This document shows positions 51,301-60,841 of a stretch of DNA of 64,000 nt, in pieces; the stretch's first letter is position 1; every line of letters begins with the position of its first letter. A program made the position numbers and the translations under genes. The stretch lies in assembly GCF_900608595.1 (NCBI RefSeq), contig NZ_UWYY01000013.1:1-64000 (forward strand), written 5' to 3'. The notes beneath the pieces were generated by a model, which had not been told where the DNA came from, ran no database searches, and worked only from the letters and a program-made list of their open reading frames with translations. This stretch comes from Promicromonospora panici (GTDB lineage Bacteria; Actinomycetota; Actinomycetes; Actinomycetales; Cellulomonadaceae).

Positions 51301-54013
51301 GGACAACCCGACCTGGCACAAGTCGCTGATAGTCCGCATGGCTGACGAGGCCGCGTCCCAGGACCGGTCCCTGTTCGCCTCGGGCGAGGCCGCCGCGAAC
51401 GGTGGCCTGGAGCGTTCCGAGCCGCGCCTGGCGGTCACCTACCTGTCCACCGCGCCCGAGGACACGTTCTACGCGCCCGACACCCCGGAGCGCATGCGCC
51501 CGGGCGCGAGCTACCAGGTGCCGATCACCGTCAGCAACACGACCAGGACGACCTGGACGGCAGGGGCCCAGGCCCTGGTCTCGTCCTGGACGCTGCCGGA
51601 CGGTTCGGTGGCGCCGGGCTCGGAGTCGACGACGACGGCGCTCCCGCAGGACCTGTCGCCCGGCGAGCCGGCCGAGATGACGGCGACCGTCGTCGCTCCG
51701 CCCGTCAGCGACGGGAACCTGCGCTCGGACTACTCGCTGTCGTGGGAGATCGCCAACACCGCGGCGGCCGCTCAGGAGAAGACCGCGCGCCAGGACGCAC
51801 AGGCCGCGGGGGAGGACTCTGCGAATGTGGCGGCCTCCGCCCAGGGACTGGACAGCACCGCCACCGGAGACGTGGCCCGGCAGACGGAGACCAGCGCGCT
51901 GGCCGAGGTCGGTATCGCGGCCCTGCCGGCGGGCAAGCTGAAGCAGAACGTCGCGGTCGAGGACCCGACGTCGGACCAGCTCGGCCTGGAGTCGTTCTAC
52001 ACCTACGCGGGGAAGAACACCGGCGCCGGCTCGACGGTGATGAACAACGTGGCCGCTGGCAACGCCGTCTGGTCGTACGACGCGTTCAGCAACCCGGGCC
52101 GTGGCCTGTCGACGTTCGCACGGTTCTCCTACAACTCGCAGGACACCTCTGACACGGTCTCCGGGTTCGGCTGGTCGGCGCAGGTGTCCGGGCCGATCCG
52201 GCTGGGCGCGCCGCTGGAGTTCCACCCGAACAACGGCCCGCGCGAGATCATGCTGCCCGACGGCGACGGCACGACCCACGTCTTCCGGCTGAACTCCACC
52301 ACGGGCCAGTGGGACGCGCCCGCGGGCGTGAACTACAAGCTAACGCAGACCGCTGCCGACGTGACCTGCCCGGGCAACCAGAACTACGTCGAGGCTGCTT
52401 GGCAGATGCTGCGCCCCGACGGCACGAGGTTCGTGTTCGGCTGTGACGGCTACCTGAACAAGGTGATCGACAAGAACGGCAACACCCAGCAGTTCACCTA
52501 CGCCGAGCGGCAGTCGAACAACCAGCCCCGGAAGTTCCTGCAGTACGTCACCGACCCCACGGGCCGGCAGACCCTGACGGTGGACTACTGGACCAAGGGC
52601 CAGACCGGCTGGCGGTACGTGGACGAGGCGACCGGCAACCTGGTCAACGGGTCGGGCGCGCTGAACAACTCGAAGATCTACGACCACGTGCGGTCCATGA
52701 CCGACGTCTCCGGCCGGAAGCTTGAGTTCTACTACACCGGCAAGGGCCTGATGGGCCGGATGGTCGACGGCGCGGGCGCGACGGACGGGTCAGGGGCGTC
52801 GATCGCCAAGACCTTCAAGTTCACCTACGACGCCGACCAGGGCAACAAGAACGCCAAGCTCACGCGGGTCACCGACCCGCGGGGCAACGAGACGGAGCTG
52901 TCGTACTTCTACCCGTCGGAGGGCGACGACCCGAAGGACCACTGGTCGGTTCAGACGATCACCGACCGCAACGACGGCGTCACGACGTTCGACTACGCGC
53001 CGCACACCACTGCCGGCTGGTGGAACTCGACGGTTACGGATGCCGAGAACCACGCCACGAAGTACGTGTCGGACGACTTCGGCCGGCCGCGTTCGGTGAC
53101 GAACGCGAAGAACGAGACCGTGTCGCTGACGTGGGACGGGGACAACAACGTCCGGACGCTGACCGAGGCCAACGGCGCGGTGACCGCGTACTGCTACGAC
53201 CCCAAGACCGGGTACCCGTTGTGGCAGCGTGACGCCGAGCAGAACGCCGCCAACGGTGGCGCGCCCGCCGCGAGCGAGTGCGTCCCGGGCGAGGCCGCCG
53301 ACCAGTCGCCCGTCGGTGCGCAGGTCATGGAATACCGGACCTGGGAGAGCGGGTACGTCGCACAGATCGTGCGGACCACCTCGCCCGAGGGCCGGAAGAA
53401 CCAGTTCTCGCACGACACCAAGGGCAACCTGCTGACCGTCACCGACGGCAAGGGACTCGCGACGGCGACGACGGGTGACTACGTGACGCGGTACACGTAC
53501 GACACGTACGGGCAGCTGCTCACGGCCACGGACGCCAACGAAAACGTCACGAAGTACCGCGAGTACACCGACGTGGGGTACCCGGAGGTCACCGAGGACG
53601 CGCTGGGCAGGGTCTCCCGGACCACGTACTCCGACGACGGGCGGGGGCTGGTGACTCAGGTCGAGGACCCGCTGGACGGTCTGGTCACCCAGGCCTACGA
53701 CGACTTCGGGCGTCCGCTGGCGGGGACGGTCCGGAAGTCGGCGACCGAGACGATCACGACGCCGGCGCCGGTGTACGACGCGAACGACAACGTGACGACC
53801 TCGACGGCCCCGAACGGCGCGGTGTCCACGGCGACGTACGACGCGACGGACCCAGGTCACGAAGTCCACGATGCCGAAGGACACTCCGACGGGTCCGGAG
53901 CGGGCGAGCGTGTTCACCTACGACACGGTCGGCAACCTCAAGACGGTGACCGAGCCCAAGGGCGTGGCTACCACGGGGAACGCCACCGACTTCATGACGC
54001 GGTACGGCTATGA
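48308..54013 (+). CDS. secreted Rhs/YD-repeat protein, N-terminal part (interrupted by frameshift)
   Basis: A signal peptide ends near residue 50 (PAGPAFAAS). A pro-region follows. DNRLRE-type adhesin-like modules sit at about 410-530 and 838-1045, with a golvesin-like jelly-roll (538-650) between them. A CARDB/Ig-like module (about 1055-1150) precedes the Rhs shell entry (about 1195 on). YD repeats continue (GNTQQFTY, GNLLTVTDGKG, YDTYGQLLTATDANEN). The frame ends at 54013 after about 50 unrelated residues, because an extra C at 53851-53853 changes frame. The natural continuation lies in 53871-57539. Together they would code about 3,077 residues. Confidence 0.88.
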   Translation: MARSTTGPVADSTALTRSDGRRRGRVATVAVTAAALVGIYLVPAGPAFAASDEEPSEADRAAAAAAAAPPSDGFSDQGEDEGGNWFTDLFGGGDDDAPEADPIPADAELSPQEHSVDPKIATPGEPGERVREMTGKRTVNSRTFLLDNGQRQVELSGEPLFYETAQDGLVEIDTTVAATGKAVADAGAKGLSTKAGKAATSDGWSHASVANSARSYFGQRADRVVRVEDAAGRGVTVGLPDAEDGELSSPQVDGDTVTHQDVTALDGADLSYEVLPGRVKESIVLAEAPADEASLEYTFTLSDLGDLTPRVEEDGSIGFHSELDPEPVASIPAGVMWDSRKAETTQDGRLSAPDDEGAAVSTDVTYELERSGKGAWTLTVVPDLEWLTDEARVWPVTVDPTIIISPTQAFSKDTMILSEAPTTNYYSSSRLSVGRTSGGTARSMVQFPQLQDVVPTGSDVTRAELQLYFDQAHTDWATRVPLEVREVTAPWTSSSTTWNSANGLMGPVAGTRRTVNNVSPYASATGSWPASALGADGFEGDYQYNRDTVAGDVFTWSPDLPTSGLWQVWLHNVTGSNRSTQVPVRITHATDNPVHTYTMDQTAPTGWDQIAAHTFNAGTGGKVEILDTPATSSTAVIADAVRFVKQATEVRTPGEIGKWHRYDVSGTVGAWAKNPELDNGFMIKATDESSSGPVGGPRYQAGEDVYGEDVYGGETRNIPRLTVTYGQPGVVMDIPDTVHATGAELSWSTYQDPSSNTADNLVEYQVHRSVSQTFDPTSSTLVAPVAPGTTEFVDTTAVPTAADATGQGKLYYYQVAVKRRDGTVVPSSTQIVRLPKAGHTTKVMVASGDTSLASGKPNQNWNAIQDITTQRWDLVGNASEFYGDTRTVMEWNDAAWDLPDGAVVTDADLQLWQATTETTRTNPDGSMIYPTLGVYQLRRATVDFDENTATWNDPDGSGPGTWTPGGSQTTEFQSTVSGLGEGPSRLSWSARAVTQAFVDNPTWHKSLIVRMADEAASQDRSLFASGEAAANGGLERSEPRLAVTYLSTAPEDTFYAPDTPERMRPGASYQVPITVSNTTRTTWTAGAQALVSSWTLPDGSVAPGSESTTTALPQDLSPGEPAEMTATVVAPPVSDGNLRSDYSLSWEIANTAAAAQEKTARQDAQAAGEDSANVAASAQGLDSTATGDVARQTETSALAEVGIAALPAGKLKQNVAVEDPTSDQLGLESFYTYAGKNTGAGSTVMNNVAAGNAVWSYDAFSNPGRGLSTFARFSYNSQDTSDTVSGFGWSAQVSGPIRLGAPLEFHPNNGPREIMLPDGDGTTHVFRLNSTTGQWDAPAGVNYKLTQTAADVTCPGNQNYVEAAWQMLRPDGTRFVFGCDGYLNKVIDKNGNTQQFTYAERQSNNQPRKFLQYVTDPTGRQTLTVDYWTKGQTGWRYVDEATGNLVNGSGALNNSKIYDHVRSMTDVSGRKLEFYYTGKGLMGRMVDGAGATDGSGASIAKTFKFTYDADQGNKNAKLTRVTDPRGNETELSYFYPSEGDDPKDHWSVQTITDRNDGVTTFDYAPHTTAGWWNSTVTDAENHATKYVSDDFGRPRSVTNAKNETVSLTWDGDNNVRTLTEANGAVTAYCYDPKTGYPLWQRDAEQNAANGGAPAASECVPGEAADQSPVGAQVMEYRTWESGYVAQIVRTTSPEGRKNQFSHDTKGNLLTVTDGKGLATATTGDYVTRYTYDTYGQLLTATDANENVTKYREYTDVGYPEVTEDALGRVSRTTYSDDGRGLVTQVEDPLDGLVTQAYDDFGRPLAGTVRKSATETITTPAPVYDANDNVTTSTAPNGAVSTATYDATDPGHEVHDAEGHSDGSGAGERVHLRHGRQPQDGDRAQGRGYHGERHRLHDAVRL

Positions 54014-57000
54014 CTCGATCTACCAGCAGACGTCGGTGACGAACGCTGACGACGACGTCATCAGCTACACCTACGACGAGGTCGGCAACGTCGTCAAGAC
54101 GGTGGACCCGAAGAAGAACGCCACCGCGGATCCGGACGACTTCACGTCCACGGCGGACTACGACCTGAACCACCGGCCGGTCTCGGCGACGGACGCCGCT
54201 GGCAACTCGAGCTCGACGGAGTTCGACGCGGACGGGTTGGCGGTGTCCTCGACGGACCCGGACGGCAACACGTCCTACGTCACGTACGACGTGCGCGGGG
54301 CGCAGGTGGAGACCAAGACGCCGCACGAGACGGTCGGCGGCGTCGTGCAGTATCGGACCACGAAGGTGGAGTACGACGAGTTCGGGAACACCACGCGGGT
54401 GATCACGCCGCGGGGTGCGGCCACGGCTGACCCCGACGACTTCGCTTCACGGACCGAGTACGACGCGCTGAACCGGCCCGTGCGGTCTTATCAGCCGTAT
54501 GACCCGGCGGATGCCCGGTACAACGACGCGAACGTCTTCACGGAGACGACGTACGACGCCGCAGGGCGGGCCGTGAAGACGTCGATGCCGCCGTCGGAGG
54601 GCCAGACGGCTCGCAACGAGTCGGTGACCGAGTACTTCGACAACGGGTGGATCAAGAGCAGCTCTGACCCGTGGGACATCGCGACGTCGTACGAGTACGA
54701 CGACCTGGGTGCGCAGACGGCGCGGACGCTGACGTCGGCGGACGGTTCGGCGAACCGGACGATGACGTGGTCCTACTTCCCGGACGGGAAGCTGAAGACC
54801 AAGGCCGACGACGGTGTGCCGGTCGGGTCGCACTCGGTGGTGACGGACAACGACACCGCTGGGCTGGCTGAGGCGACGGGTACGTGGGCTACCGCGTCGG
54901 CGGCGGGGGAGCAGGGCACGAACCACCGCGCGCATGCGGCGGTGTCGGGTGCCTCGACCGACAAGTTCACGTGGACGCTGGATGTCCCTGCGGATGGGAC
55001 GTACTCGGTGGCGGTGACGTATCCGCAGGTGACGGGTGCGGCGTCCGACGCGAAGTTCGAGCTGACACACGGCAAGGACGGGGACGGTCACGGCGGTGAG
55101 GTGACCGAGCCGGCCTACACGGTGAACCAGACGACGGGTGCCGGCGGGTGGAAGGACGTGGGTCGGGTTGCGTTGCGCAAGGGTGACCCGGTCACGGTGA
55201 CGTTGGCGCCGTCGGCGACGGGGAAGGTCGTCGCTGATGGTGTGCGGCTGGTGCGGGACAACGCCGCCGATGCGGACACGGAGGCGCGTGCTTTTGCGTA
55301 CTCGTACGACGTGAACGGGAACCTGACGGGGATCAACGACACGTCCTCGGGCACCCGGGCGGACGACTACCAGGTCACGTACACGGGGTTGAACCAGGTC
55401 GAGAGTGTCCGGGAGTCGTTGACGGGTCAGGTGACGGCGACTACGAGCTACTCGTATGACGTGCTGGGGCAGCCGCTGACGGTGGCTCACCCTGATCAGG
55501 CGTCGGCGTACAAGTACGAGGATCCGCGGCATCTGCTGACGTCGGTGTCGGTGGACGACCTGAACGACACGGCCGCGGCGAAGGTGACTCGGTACAGCTA
55601 CGACAGCCGAGGCATGCGGGCTACCGAGACGAAGGCCAATGGGAATGTCGTCACCAACGGGTACTTCCTAGGTGGCGCGCTGAAGTCGCTGCGCGAGGAG
55701 AAGTCGGGCGGCGCGCTGGTTGCGTCGCACGCCTACACGTACGACAACAACGGCAACAAGCACACGGATGTGGCGTCGAAGGCGAACGCGGACGTCGCGG
55801 GGGCGTATCTCGAGTCAACGACCACGTACTCGTACGACCCGGTGGACCGGCTCTCGCGGTCGGTGAAGACGGGGAACGGGGCCAAGACCGAGACGTACGT
55901 GCACGACGACAACGCGAACGTCGTCTCCCAGAACGTGGGTGGGACGGCGACAACGTACTCGTACGACCGCAACCGCCTGCTGACGGTGACGGCTGACGGG
56001 GCGACGGCGTCCTACCGGTACGACCCGTTCGGCCGGCAGACGTCGGTGGTCTCGGCAGGATCGACGATCAGCCGGACGACGTACGACGGGTACGACCACA
56101 TCGCGCAGTCTGAACAGACGAATGACGCAGGCGTGCTCGAGTCGACTACGTACAAGTACGACCCGCTGGACCGTACGGCGTCCAAGACCGCTGGCGGGGA
56201 TACGACTGACTACACGTACCTGGGCTTGTCCAGCGAGGTGCTGGTCGAGGAAGTCGCCGGTCAGCTGACCAAGTCGTACCAGTTCTCGCCGTGGGGGCAG
56301 CGTCTCTCCCAGATCACCCACCAGGCCTACCCGGAAGCCGGTGTCGAGGCGGGAGAGAGCGCGTACTACGGATACAACGCGCACACCGACGTCGAGACCC
56401 TGACCGACGATGCCGGGAACACGGTCGCGACCTACGGGTACACCGCGTACGGCAACGCCGACCAGTCGGAGTACACCGGAATCGACAAGCTTGAGGCCGG
56501 CACGCCAGAGGATGTGGAGCCTTACAACTCCTACCGGTACAACGCCAAGCGATGGGACGCAGGCTCCGGGACCTACGACATGGGATTCCGGGACTACGCC
56601 CCGGGCCTCAACCGGTTCACCACGCGGGACATGTACAACGGGGCGTTGTCCGACATGGGGCTTGGCACCAGCCCTTACACCAGCAACCGGTACGCGTTCG
56701 GAGCCGGCAACCCCATCTCCATGATTGAGATGGACGGCCACCTGCCATGTAAGGAAGGTATCCAGGCGGCCTGCGGTGACTCGGTCCTCAACTCCCTCGG
56801 CGCCAATGTCGAAGGAGGGACGAGCGGAGATGGGGGCACGGCAGCGCCCGCCGAAGCGAGCGCTGGGCCTAGTTGCTACGACAACGCCCCTGTGAGCACG
56901 GGGTCTATGTACCCCATGTCCGGCATCACTGCTTGCGCGCTCGCTGAGACTTCAGCAGAGGACCCGCACTTCGCGCTAGAGATGTTCGGGAACGTCCCGG

Positions 57001-57539
57001 TGGCTGGTGAGCCGCTCGATGGCATCAACTGCCTCTGGTACTCCGCGGACGGAGGCTCCGCATTCGACATCGGAACCTCTTGCAGTGCCATGGTTCCGTT
57101 CCTCGGTTGGTTCTCGAGCGTGGCCAAGCGGAGCGACGACGTCGCGGGAGCCGCAAGCACTGCAGACGATGTCTGGGGGTTGTCGCCTACGCTCCGTGGC
57201 CAGGCCATCGAGGATGCGGTGGCCGCGACTGACTACGCGGATTGGTTCCGCGTCGGATCTCTGCACAACGGTTACTTCCCACTGGTCGACTTCCAGAGGG
57301 GAACGTCGCTGGTGAGCTTGAAGTCGGTAGACTCGTCGAGCGCATCAGGCTTGGCGCGGATGCAGAAGCACATCGACGACCTGGCGGCGGCTCAGCGGGG
57401 AAATGCGACCGTGAGTGGAAGTCCTGCTCAGATCGGCCTTGACATACGGACGAACTCGGGCGGAAGCGATGCGCTCTCGAGTTTGATTGGTTACGGACAG
57501 AGCCAGGGAGTAAACGTCATGATTCGGGAGTTCCCGTGA
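53871..57539 (+). CDS. Rhs/YD-repeat protein, C-terminal part with toxin-like tip
   Basis: This continues the YD-repeat shell (FTYDTVGNLKTVTEPKG onward), has a second golvesin-like module (about 54850-55270) and reaches the conserved Rhs end (SGTYDMGFRDYAPGLNRFTTRD, then RYAFGAGNPISMIEMDGH near 56740). After that about 260 unrelated residues form the variable tip. It contains GLSPTLRGQAIEDAVA and PLVDFQRGTSLVSLKSVD, whose D...S-x-K order resembles PD-(D/E)xK nuclease toxins. The ATG at 53871 is only the first in frame and has no role as a start if the frameshift is an error. The next gene overlaps by 4 bp and is the probable immunity gene. Confidence 0.85.
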   Translation: MPKDTPTGPERASVFTYDTVGNLKTVTEPKGVATTGNATDFMTRYGYDSIYQQTSVTNADDDVISYTYDEVGNVVKTVDPKKNATADPDDFTSTADYDLNHRPVSATDAAGNSSSTEFDADGLAVSSTDPDGNTSYVTYDVRGAQVETKTPHETVGGVVQYRTTKVEYDEFGNTTRVITPRGAATADPDDFASRTEYDALNRPVRSYQPYDPADARYNDANVFTETTYDAAGRAVKTSMPPSEGQTARNESVTEYFDNGWIKSSSDPWDIATSYEYDDLGAQTARTLTSADGSANRTMTWSYFPDGKLKTKADDGVPVGSHSVVTDNDTAGLAEATGTWATASAAGEQGTNHRAHAAVSGASTDKFTWTLDVPADGTYSVAVTYPQVTGAASDAKFELTHGKDGDGHGGEVTEPAYTVNQTTGAGGWKDVGRVALRKGDPVTVTLAPSATGKVVADGVRLVRDNAADADTEARAFAYSYDVNGNLTGINDTSSGTRADDYQVTYTGLNQVESVRESLTGQVTATTSYSYDVLGQPLTVAHPDQASAYKYEDPRHLLTSVSVDDLNDTAAAKVTRYSYDSRGMRATETKANGNVVTNGYFLGGALKSLREEKSGGALVASHAYTYDNNGNKHTDVASKANADVAGAYLESTTTYSYDPVDRLSRSVKTGNGAKTETYVHDDNANVVSQNVGGTATTYSYDRNRLLTVTADGATASYRYDPFGRQTSVVSAGSTISRTTYDGYDHIAQSEQTNDAGVLESTTYKYDPLDRTASKTAGGDTTDYTYLGLSSEVLVEEVAGQLTKSYQFSPWGQRLSQITHQAYPEAGVEAGESAYYGYNAHTDVETLTDDAGNTVATYGYTAYGNADQSEYTGIDKLEAGTPEDVEPYNSYRYNAKRWDAGSGTYDMGFRDYAPGLNRFTTRDMYNGALSDMGLGTSPYTSNRYAFGAGNPISMIEMDGHLPCKEGIQAACGDSVLNSLGANVEGGTSGDGGTAAPAEASAGPSCYDNAPVSTGSMYPMSGITACALAETSAEDPHFALEMFGNVPVAGEPLDGINCLWYSADGGSAFDIGTSCSAMVPFLGWFSSVAKRSDDVAGAASTADDVWGLSPTLRGQAIEDAVAATDYADWFRVGSLHNGYFPLVDFQRGTSLVSLKSVDSSSASGLARMQKHIDDLAAAQRGNATVSGSPAQIGLDIRTNSGGSDALSSLIGYGQSQGVNVMIREFP

Positions 57540-58492
57540 GGGCTCTAACCAAAATGTGGTTGGCTGATGGCGCGATCGACGGACCGATGTTTGCGCGGCT
57601 GGTTGATTCTTGCAATATAGGTTTCAAGCCTGAGACGATCCGGATCGGAGCGTCTCAGGGAACGCGGGAACTACGGTTCAAGGACGCTAGGTCGCTTCGG
57701 ATTCTGGCAGAGGAACCGCACCTGCGACACGCTCGACTGATTGGAGCGGGCGGTGAGAGTATTGCGCTGGCGAATTATGCGGGACAGCCGATCAATCAAC
57801 TACTCTGGGAATTGCCGCAGCCGCCTGCAGACTTGTCGCTGATTGAAGCAGTGACCGACTTGCCAGGGTTCCGTGCCGCATACCTGTGCGACGGCGACGA
57901 CGTATTCTGGCAGTCCGAGGACTCGCTGAACGCTTACGAGGTGCACGGTCGTGACCACGCTCACCTTCCGAAAGTTCGTGGCGGGGGTTTCTTTCCTGGG
58001 CAGGACGAGACGATCGACGTTCGTGAGAACCCGGGGCGGGAGCGACCGGTGGGTGGGATCCTCCTACTCGCGGCGTCAATGATGTGGTTCGGCCCGCCAG
58101 CCTTCGAGGTTTTGGATCGAGGTCGGCTACTGGGCATCACGGATGGGTCTGTGGTCGAGAGGGCCAATGGGACTGTGCGTGTCGAACTGTTCCCGTTTGA
58201 CTGGTACACCGACAGTGTGTCCGACCTTCGGCACGTCCAAGCTCGATTTTCTGACGCCATGAGATTCGACGAACTAGAATCACGGGCAGAAGAGTTCAGA
58301 CCCGAGATCGATCCAACTTTCGAGATCACCAGCGACGGTTGCGTGCATGGCGGGGCCCGCCGTGTCATCGAATGGCTCGACGAAACCGGGAAAGTGGCTA
58401 CTCCTCAGTCAAACGCGGCACGTGTACGCATCACGGAACTATCCGGAACAGGCGAGGTGCTCCATCGGACGGAGATGCCAGCCCAGGCGTGA
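57536..58492 (+). CDS. candidate immunity protein for the Rhs toxin tip
   Basis: 318 residues starting at a GTG that overlaps the Rhs stop (GTGA). No signal peptide or membrane segment is seen, so it stays in the cytoplasm, where it could neutralise the toxin tip. It is visibly less GC-rich than its surroundings, like the tip itself. The position and coupling are typical of polymorphic-toxin immunity genes. I recognise no known immunity family, and the sequence (DDVFWQSEDSLNAYEVHG, GGILLLAASMMWFG) looks new to me. Confidence 0.6.
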   Translation: MRALTKMWLADGAIDGPMFARLVDSCNIGFKPETIRIGASQGTRELRFKDARSLRILAEEPHLRHARLIGAGGESIALANYAGQPINQLLWELPQPPADLSLIEAVTDLPGFRAAYLCDGDDVFWQSEDSLNAYEVHGRDHAHLPKVRGGGFFPGQDETIDVRENPGRERPVGGILLLAASMMWFGPPAFEVLDRGRLLGITDGSVVERANGTVRVELFPFDWYTDSVSDLRHVQARFSDAMRFDELESRAEEFRPEIDPTFEITSDGCVHGGARRVIEWLDETGKVATPQSNAARVRITELSGTGEVLHRTEMPAQA

Positions 58493-58547
58493 TGCGACAT
58501 TAGGTGAACGCCGGTCCGATCATGATCGGGATGGTCGGTTGCGTGAA

Positions 58548-58841
58548 ATGCTTGACGTGGAGCCTCCTTGGAGTCCCTGCGATAGTGAACGAGCTCCCCG
58601 CGAGTCGAGCGATGGTTTTGATCGGATTAAGCTGAACGCCCTGTCGAGGTCCGGATTTGCGATCACAGGCGCGCTTGAGCGGACTGCGCAGCCGATGGTT
58701 TCGGTAGGCGACCTGCGGCACCTTCGTATCGCATTCGATGATCACGGAGTTTACGACATTGTGTGTCTCGGCGTCTCATTGCGGACGGCGCCATCCGCGG
58801 CGACCAGCGATGGGTCCATCGATTCTTTCGAGGATTCCTGA
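58548..58841 (+). CDS. small hypothetical ORF, possible immunity remnant
   Basis: 97 residues from ATG 58548 in a stretch otherwise without genes (58493-59032). The centre reads GFDRIKLNALSRSGFAITGALE and LRHLRIAFDDHGVYDIVCLGVSL, which looks like real protein with beta strands. No ribosome binding site is clear. It may be an orphan immunity gene or a fragment of one. It could also be chance, so confidence is low. Confidence 0.35.
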   Translation: MLDVEPPWSPCDSERAPRESSDGFDRIKLNALSRSGFAITGALERTAQPMVSVGDLRHLRIAFDDHGVYDIVCLGVSLRTAPSAATSDGSIDSFEDS

Positions 58842-59032
58842 GTCGGATCGGCGGTACCTGCTGATCATGGGTAGATGGTCTCTTGGGGGGCCGGCCCGAC
58901 TGGCCGCGGATAGCCGTAGATCTGTGCGAGATAGGGGCGGGCCCTGGCCAGGTGGTTGATTTGACCGAAGCTAGTGGAAATTCACCCGCTGCCGCCTCTG
59001 CATGGAGCCAGTCCTCGCTGTAGGTTTCTTCG

Positions 59033-60412
59033 GTGCTGACCCAGACGCCCCTGTGGCCGGAGCTGCAGGCGCCTCGACGCCCGCCGTGGCCGCGGCGCGG
59101 CAGGCGCGCCTCGGGGCGGCGCAAGCGTCGGACGATCGGCATCGTCGCCGTCGCGTTGACCATGGTCGTGGTGGCAGGGAGTGCGTACGCGTTCGATATG
59201 TTCGGCCCAGAGGTGACGGATCCGCCGTCCGCGGTGGCCGAAGCGCAGACGGCGATCGCGGAGAGCGCGACGCTCCGCGCAGACCTGGCCGGCGAGATCA
59301 AGGATGCCCGGACCGTCCTGAAGAGCCCAGACGGTCAGGCCGCGAAGAAGCCCGAGCGCCGAACACTGAACTCAGCGATCGATGACGCGCAGGATGTGGT
59401 GACGTCGCTGAAGTCGGTGGCGTCGTCGCCGTCGGGCACGATGGATGAAGCCAACGCGGTGCTGGGACTGACGAGCGTGCTCCACGACGACGTACCCGTC
59501 GTGACTGCCGCCCTGCGAGACGCGGCCAGTGCGGTGGTCGCTTCGGGTCGGCAGGTTCGGTTGGAGCGAGCGGCGTCCGAGGTGGAGGCAGCTCGTAGCG
59601 CTCTGCAGGCGGTGGTGACCGACGGCGAGCAGGTGTACGCGGAGTCCGCCAACGCGCGTGATCGGGGTGATCTTCGCACGGCGCTGGATCTAGCCGGTGA
59701 CCTGACCGCCCAGGCGGATGAGCTGCTGGAGGCGGCGGCCAACGCCCAAGCGGACGACGTCGCGGATCTAATCGGCAAGGCCGGGCGGCTGACCACGGCG
59801 ATGCCCGAGGCGACGGTCCAGATCCAGGTCGCGACCGCCGCGCTGCTGGCCGAGACCTCGCAGGACGGGACGGCGGTGGATGCGGGCGTCGTCGACCCGG
59901 CAACCGACGAGACAAGCACCGATCCTGTGACCAACCAGGCCACTGCTGAGGATGCCAGCACCGCCGCTGCAGGCACCTGTCCCGAACCGGACCAGGTGTG
60001 GTCCGCGGAGAACGGCCACCTGTCCTCCTCAGAGCTGGCCTCGATCCCGTTCGCGTCGAGCCACTACGTGCGCGCCGACGTCGTGGGTGGGCTGACGGAC
60101 CTCAACGCCGCGTACGCGGCCGAGTTCGGCGTGAACCTGACCATCAACTCGTCCTACCGCACCTACGCGGAGCAGGAGGCGCTGTACGACCCGTCGTCCG
60201 ACACCGCGGCCCCGCCCGGCTGCTCCAACCACGGCACGGGGCTGGCGATCGACATCGGCGGCGGCGTGCAGACGTTCGGGTCGGCCCAGTACGACTGGCT
60301 CAAGGCCAACGCCGAGGCCTACGGGTGGGTCCACCCACCGTTCGCCGAGCCGTCCGGGCGCAACCCCGAGCCTTGGCACTGGCAGTCCGTCCAGGCGCCG
60401 AACAGCTACTGA
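59033..60412 (+). CDS. membrane-anchored D-Ala-D-Ala carboxypeptidase, M15B/VanY family (paralogue)
   Basis: 459 residues from GTG. A basic N-terminus, a membrane helix (about 36-54: IGIVAVALTMVVVAGSAYAF), a long helical stalk and a C-terminal M15 domain (from about 330) repeat the design of 21817-22953. The zinc site is CSNHGTGLAIDIG and PEPWHWQ. The catalytic domains of the two are nearly collinear, while the stalks differ. The last 57 bp of this gene occur again at 60842-60898. It probably trims peptidoglycan stems, and its closeness to the Rhs gene may help cell-wall export of the giant. Confidence 0.83.
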   Translation: MLTQTPLWPELQAPRRPPWPRRGRRASGRRKRRTIGIVAVALTMVVVAGSAYAFDMFGPEVTDPPSAVAEAQTAIAESATLRADLAGEIKDARTVLKSPDGQAAKKPERRTLNSAIDDAQDVVTSLKSVASSPSGTMDEANAVLGLTSVLHDDVPVVTAALRDAASAVVASGRQVRLERAASEVEAARSALQAVVTDGEQVYAESANARDRGDLRTALDLAGDLTAQADELLEAAANAQADDVADLIGKAGRLTTAMPEATVQIQVATAALLAETSQDGTAVDAGVVDPATDETSTDPVTNQATAEDASTAAAGTCPEPDQVWSAENGHLSSSELASIPFASSHYVRADVVGGLTDLNAAYAAEFGVNLTINSSYRTYAEQEALYDPSSDTAAPPGCSNHGTGLAIDIGGGVQTFGSAQYDWLKANAEAYGWVHPPFAEPSGRNPEPWHWQSVQAPNSY

Positions 60413-60494
60413 ATGCGGGCGATTCCAGCCATTCGAGGTGACGCGACGATGGACGCGTGAGGGCCAACCGGTTCGGTCCAGGAGGGATTGAGCT

Positions 60495-60797
60495 TTGGAG
60501 CAAATCTTGGCCTACCTGTTTGGGCTCAGTATCCTCGGAGGTTGGTCGTGGCTTCTTGTCTCTGGGATCCTCAGGCTTCGAAGCCCGCGCGTGTGGGCAG
60601 AGAAAGAAGCCGACAGGCGGCATGGCGACCCGCTGAGGAGGTTTCTTAATCCCGAAAAGGCGCGCCCAGATCCTGCGTCGCTTGTGCTCGACGCGGTGCT
60701 CGATGGGTTGATTCGGGTGTTCTTTGCAATCTGTATCCTTATCTTGTTGATACTCGCTTATCTGGACGATCCGAGTTTGCTGACTCGCGGTAATTGA
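60495..60797 (+). CDS. small membrane protein inside a duplicated frame
   Basis: 100 residues from TTG with AGGGA 7 bp upstream. Two membrane helices (LAYLFGLSILGGWSWLLVSG and IRVFFAICILILLILAYL) flank a charged loop. The gene is visibly less GC-rich than its neighbours. It lies between the two copies of the 57-bp M15 gene tail, as if inserted with one copy. No family is recognised. A membrane immunity role is a guess by position. Confidence 0.55.
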   Translation: MEQILAYLFGLSILGGWSWLLVSGILRLRSPRVWAEKEADRRHGDPLRRFLNPEKARPDPASLVLDAVLDGLIRVFFAICILILLILAYLDDPSLLTRGN

Positions 60798-60841
60798 TCT
60801 CGATTCGTCGCGACCCGTCGTCGAAGACCGTGGCCCGGACG

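Noticed and set aside
48293..52279. 1,328-residue opposite-strand frame over the Rhs gene
   Set aside because: It has the Arg/Gly/His-rich composition of an antisense shadow, and the plus frame has a signal peptide and YD repeats.
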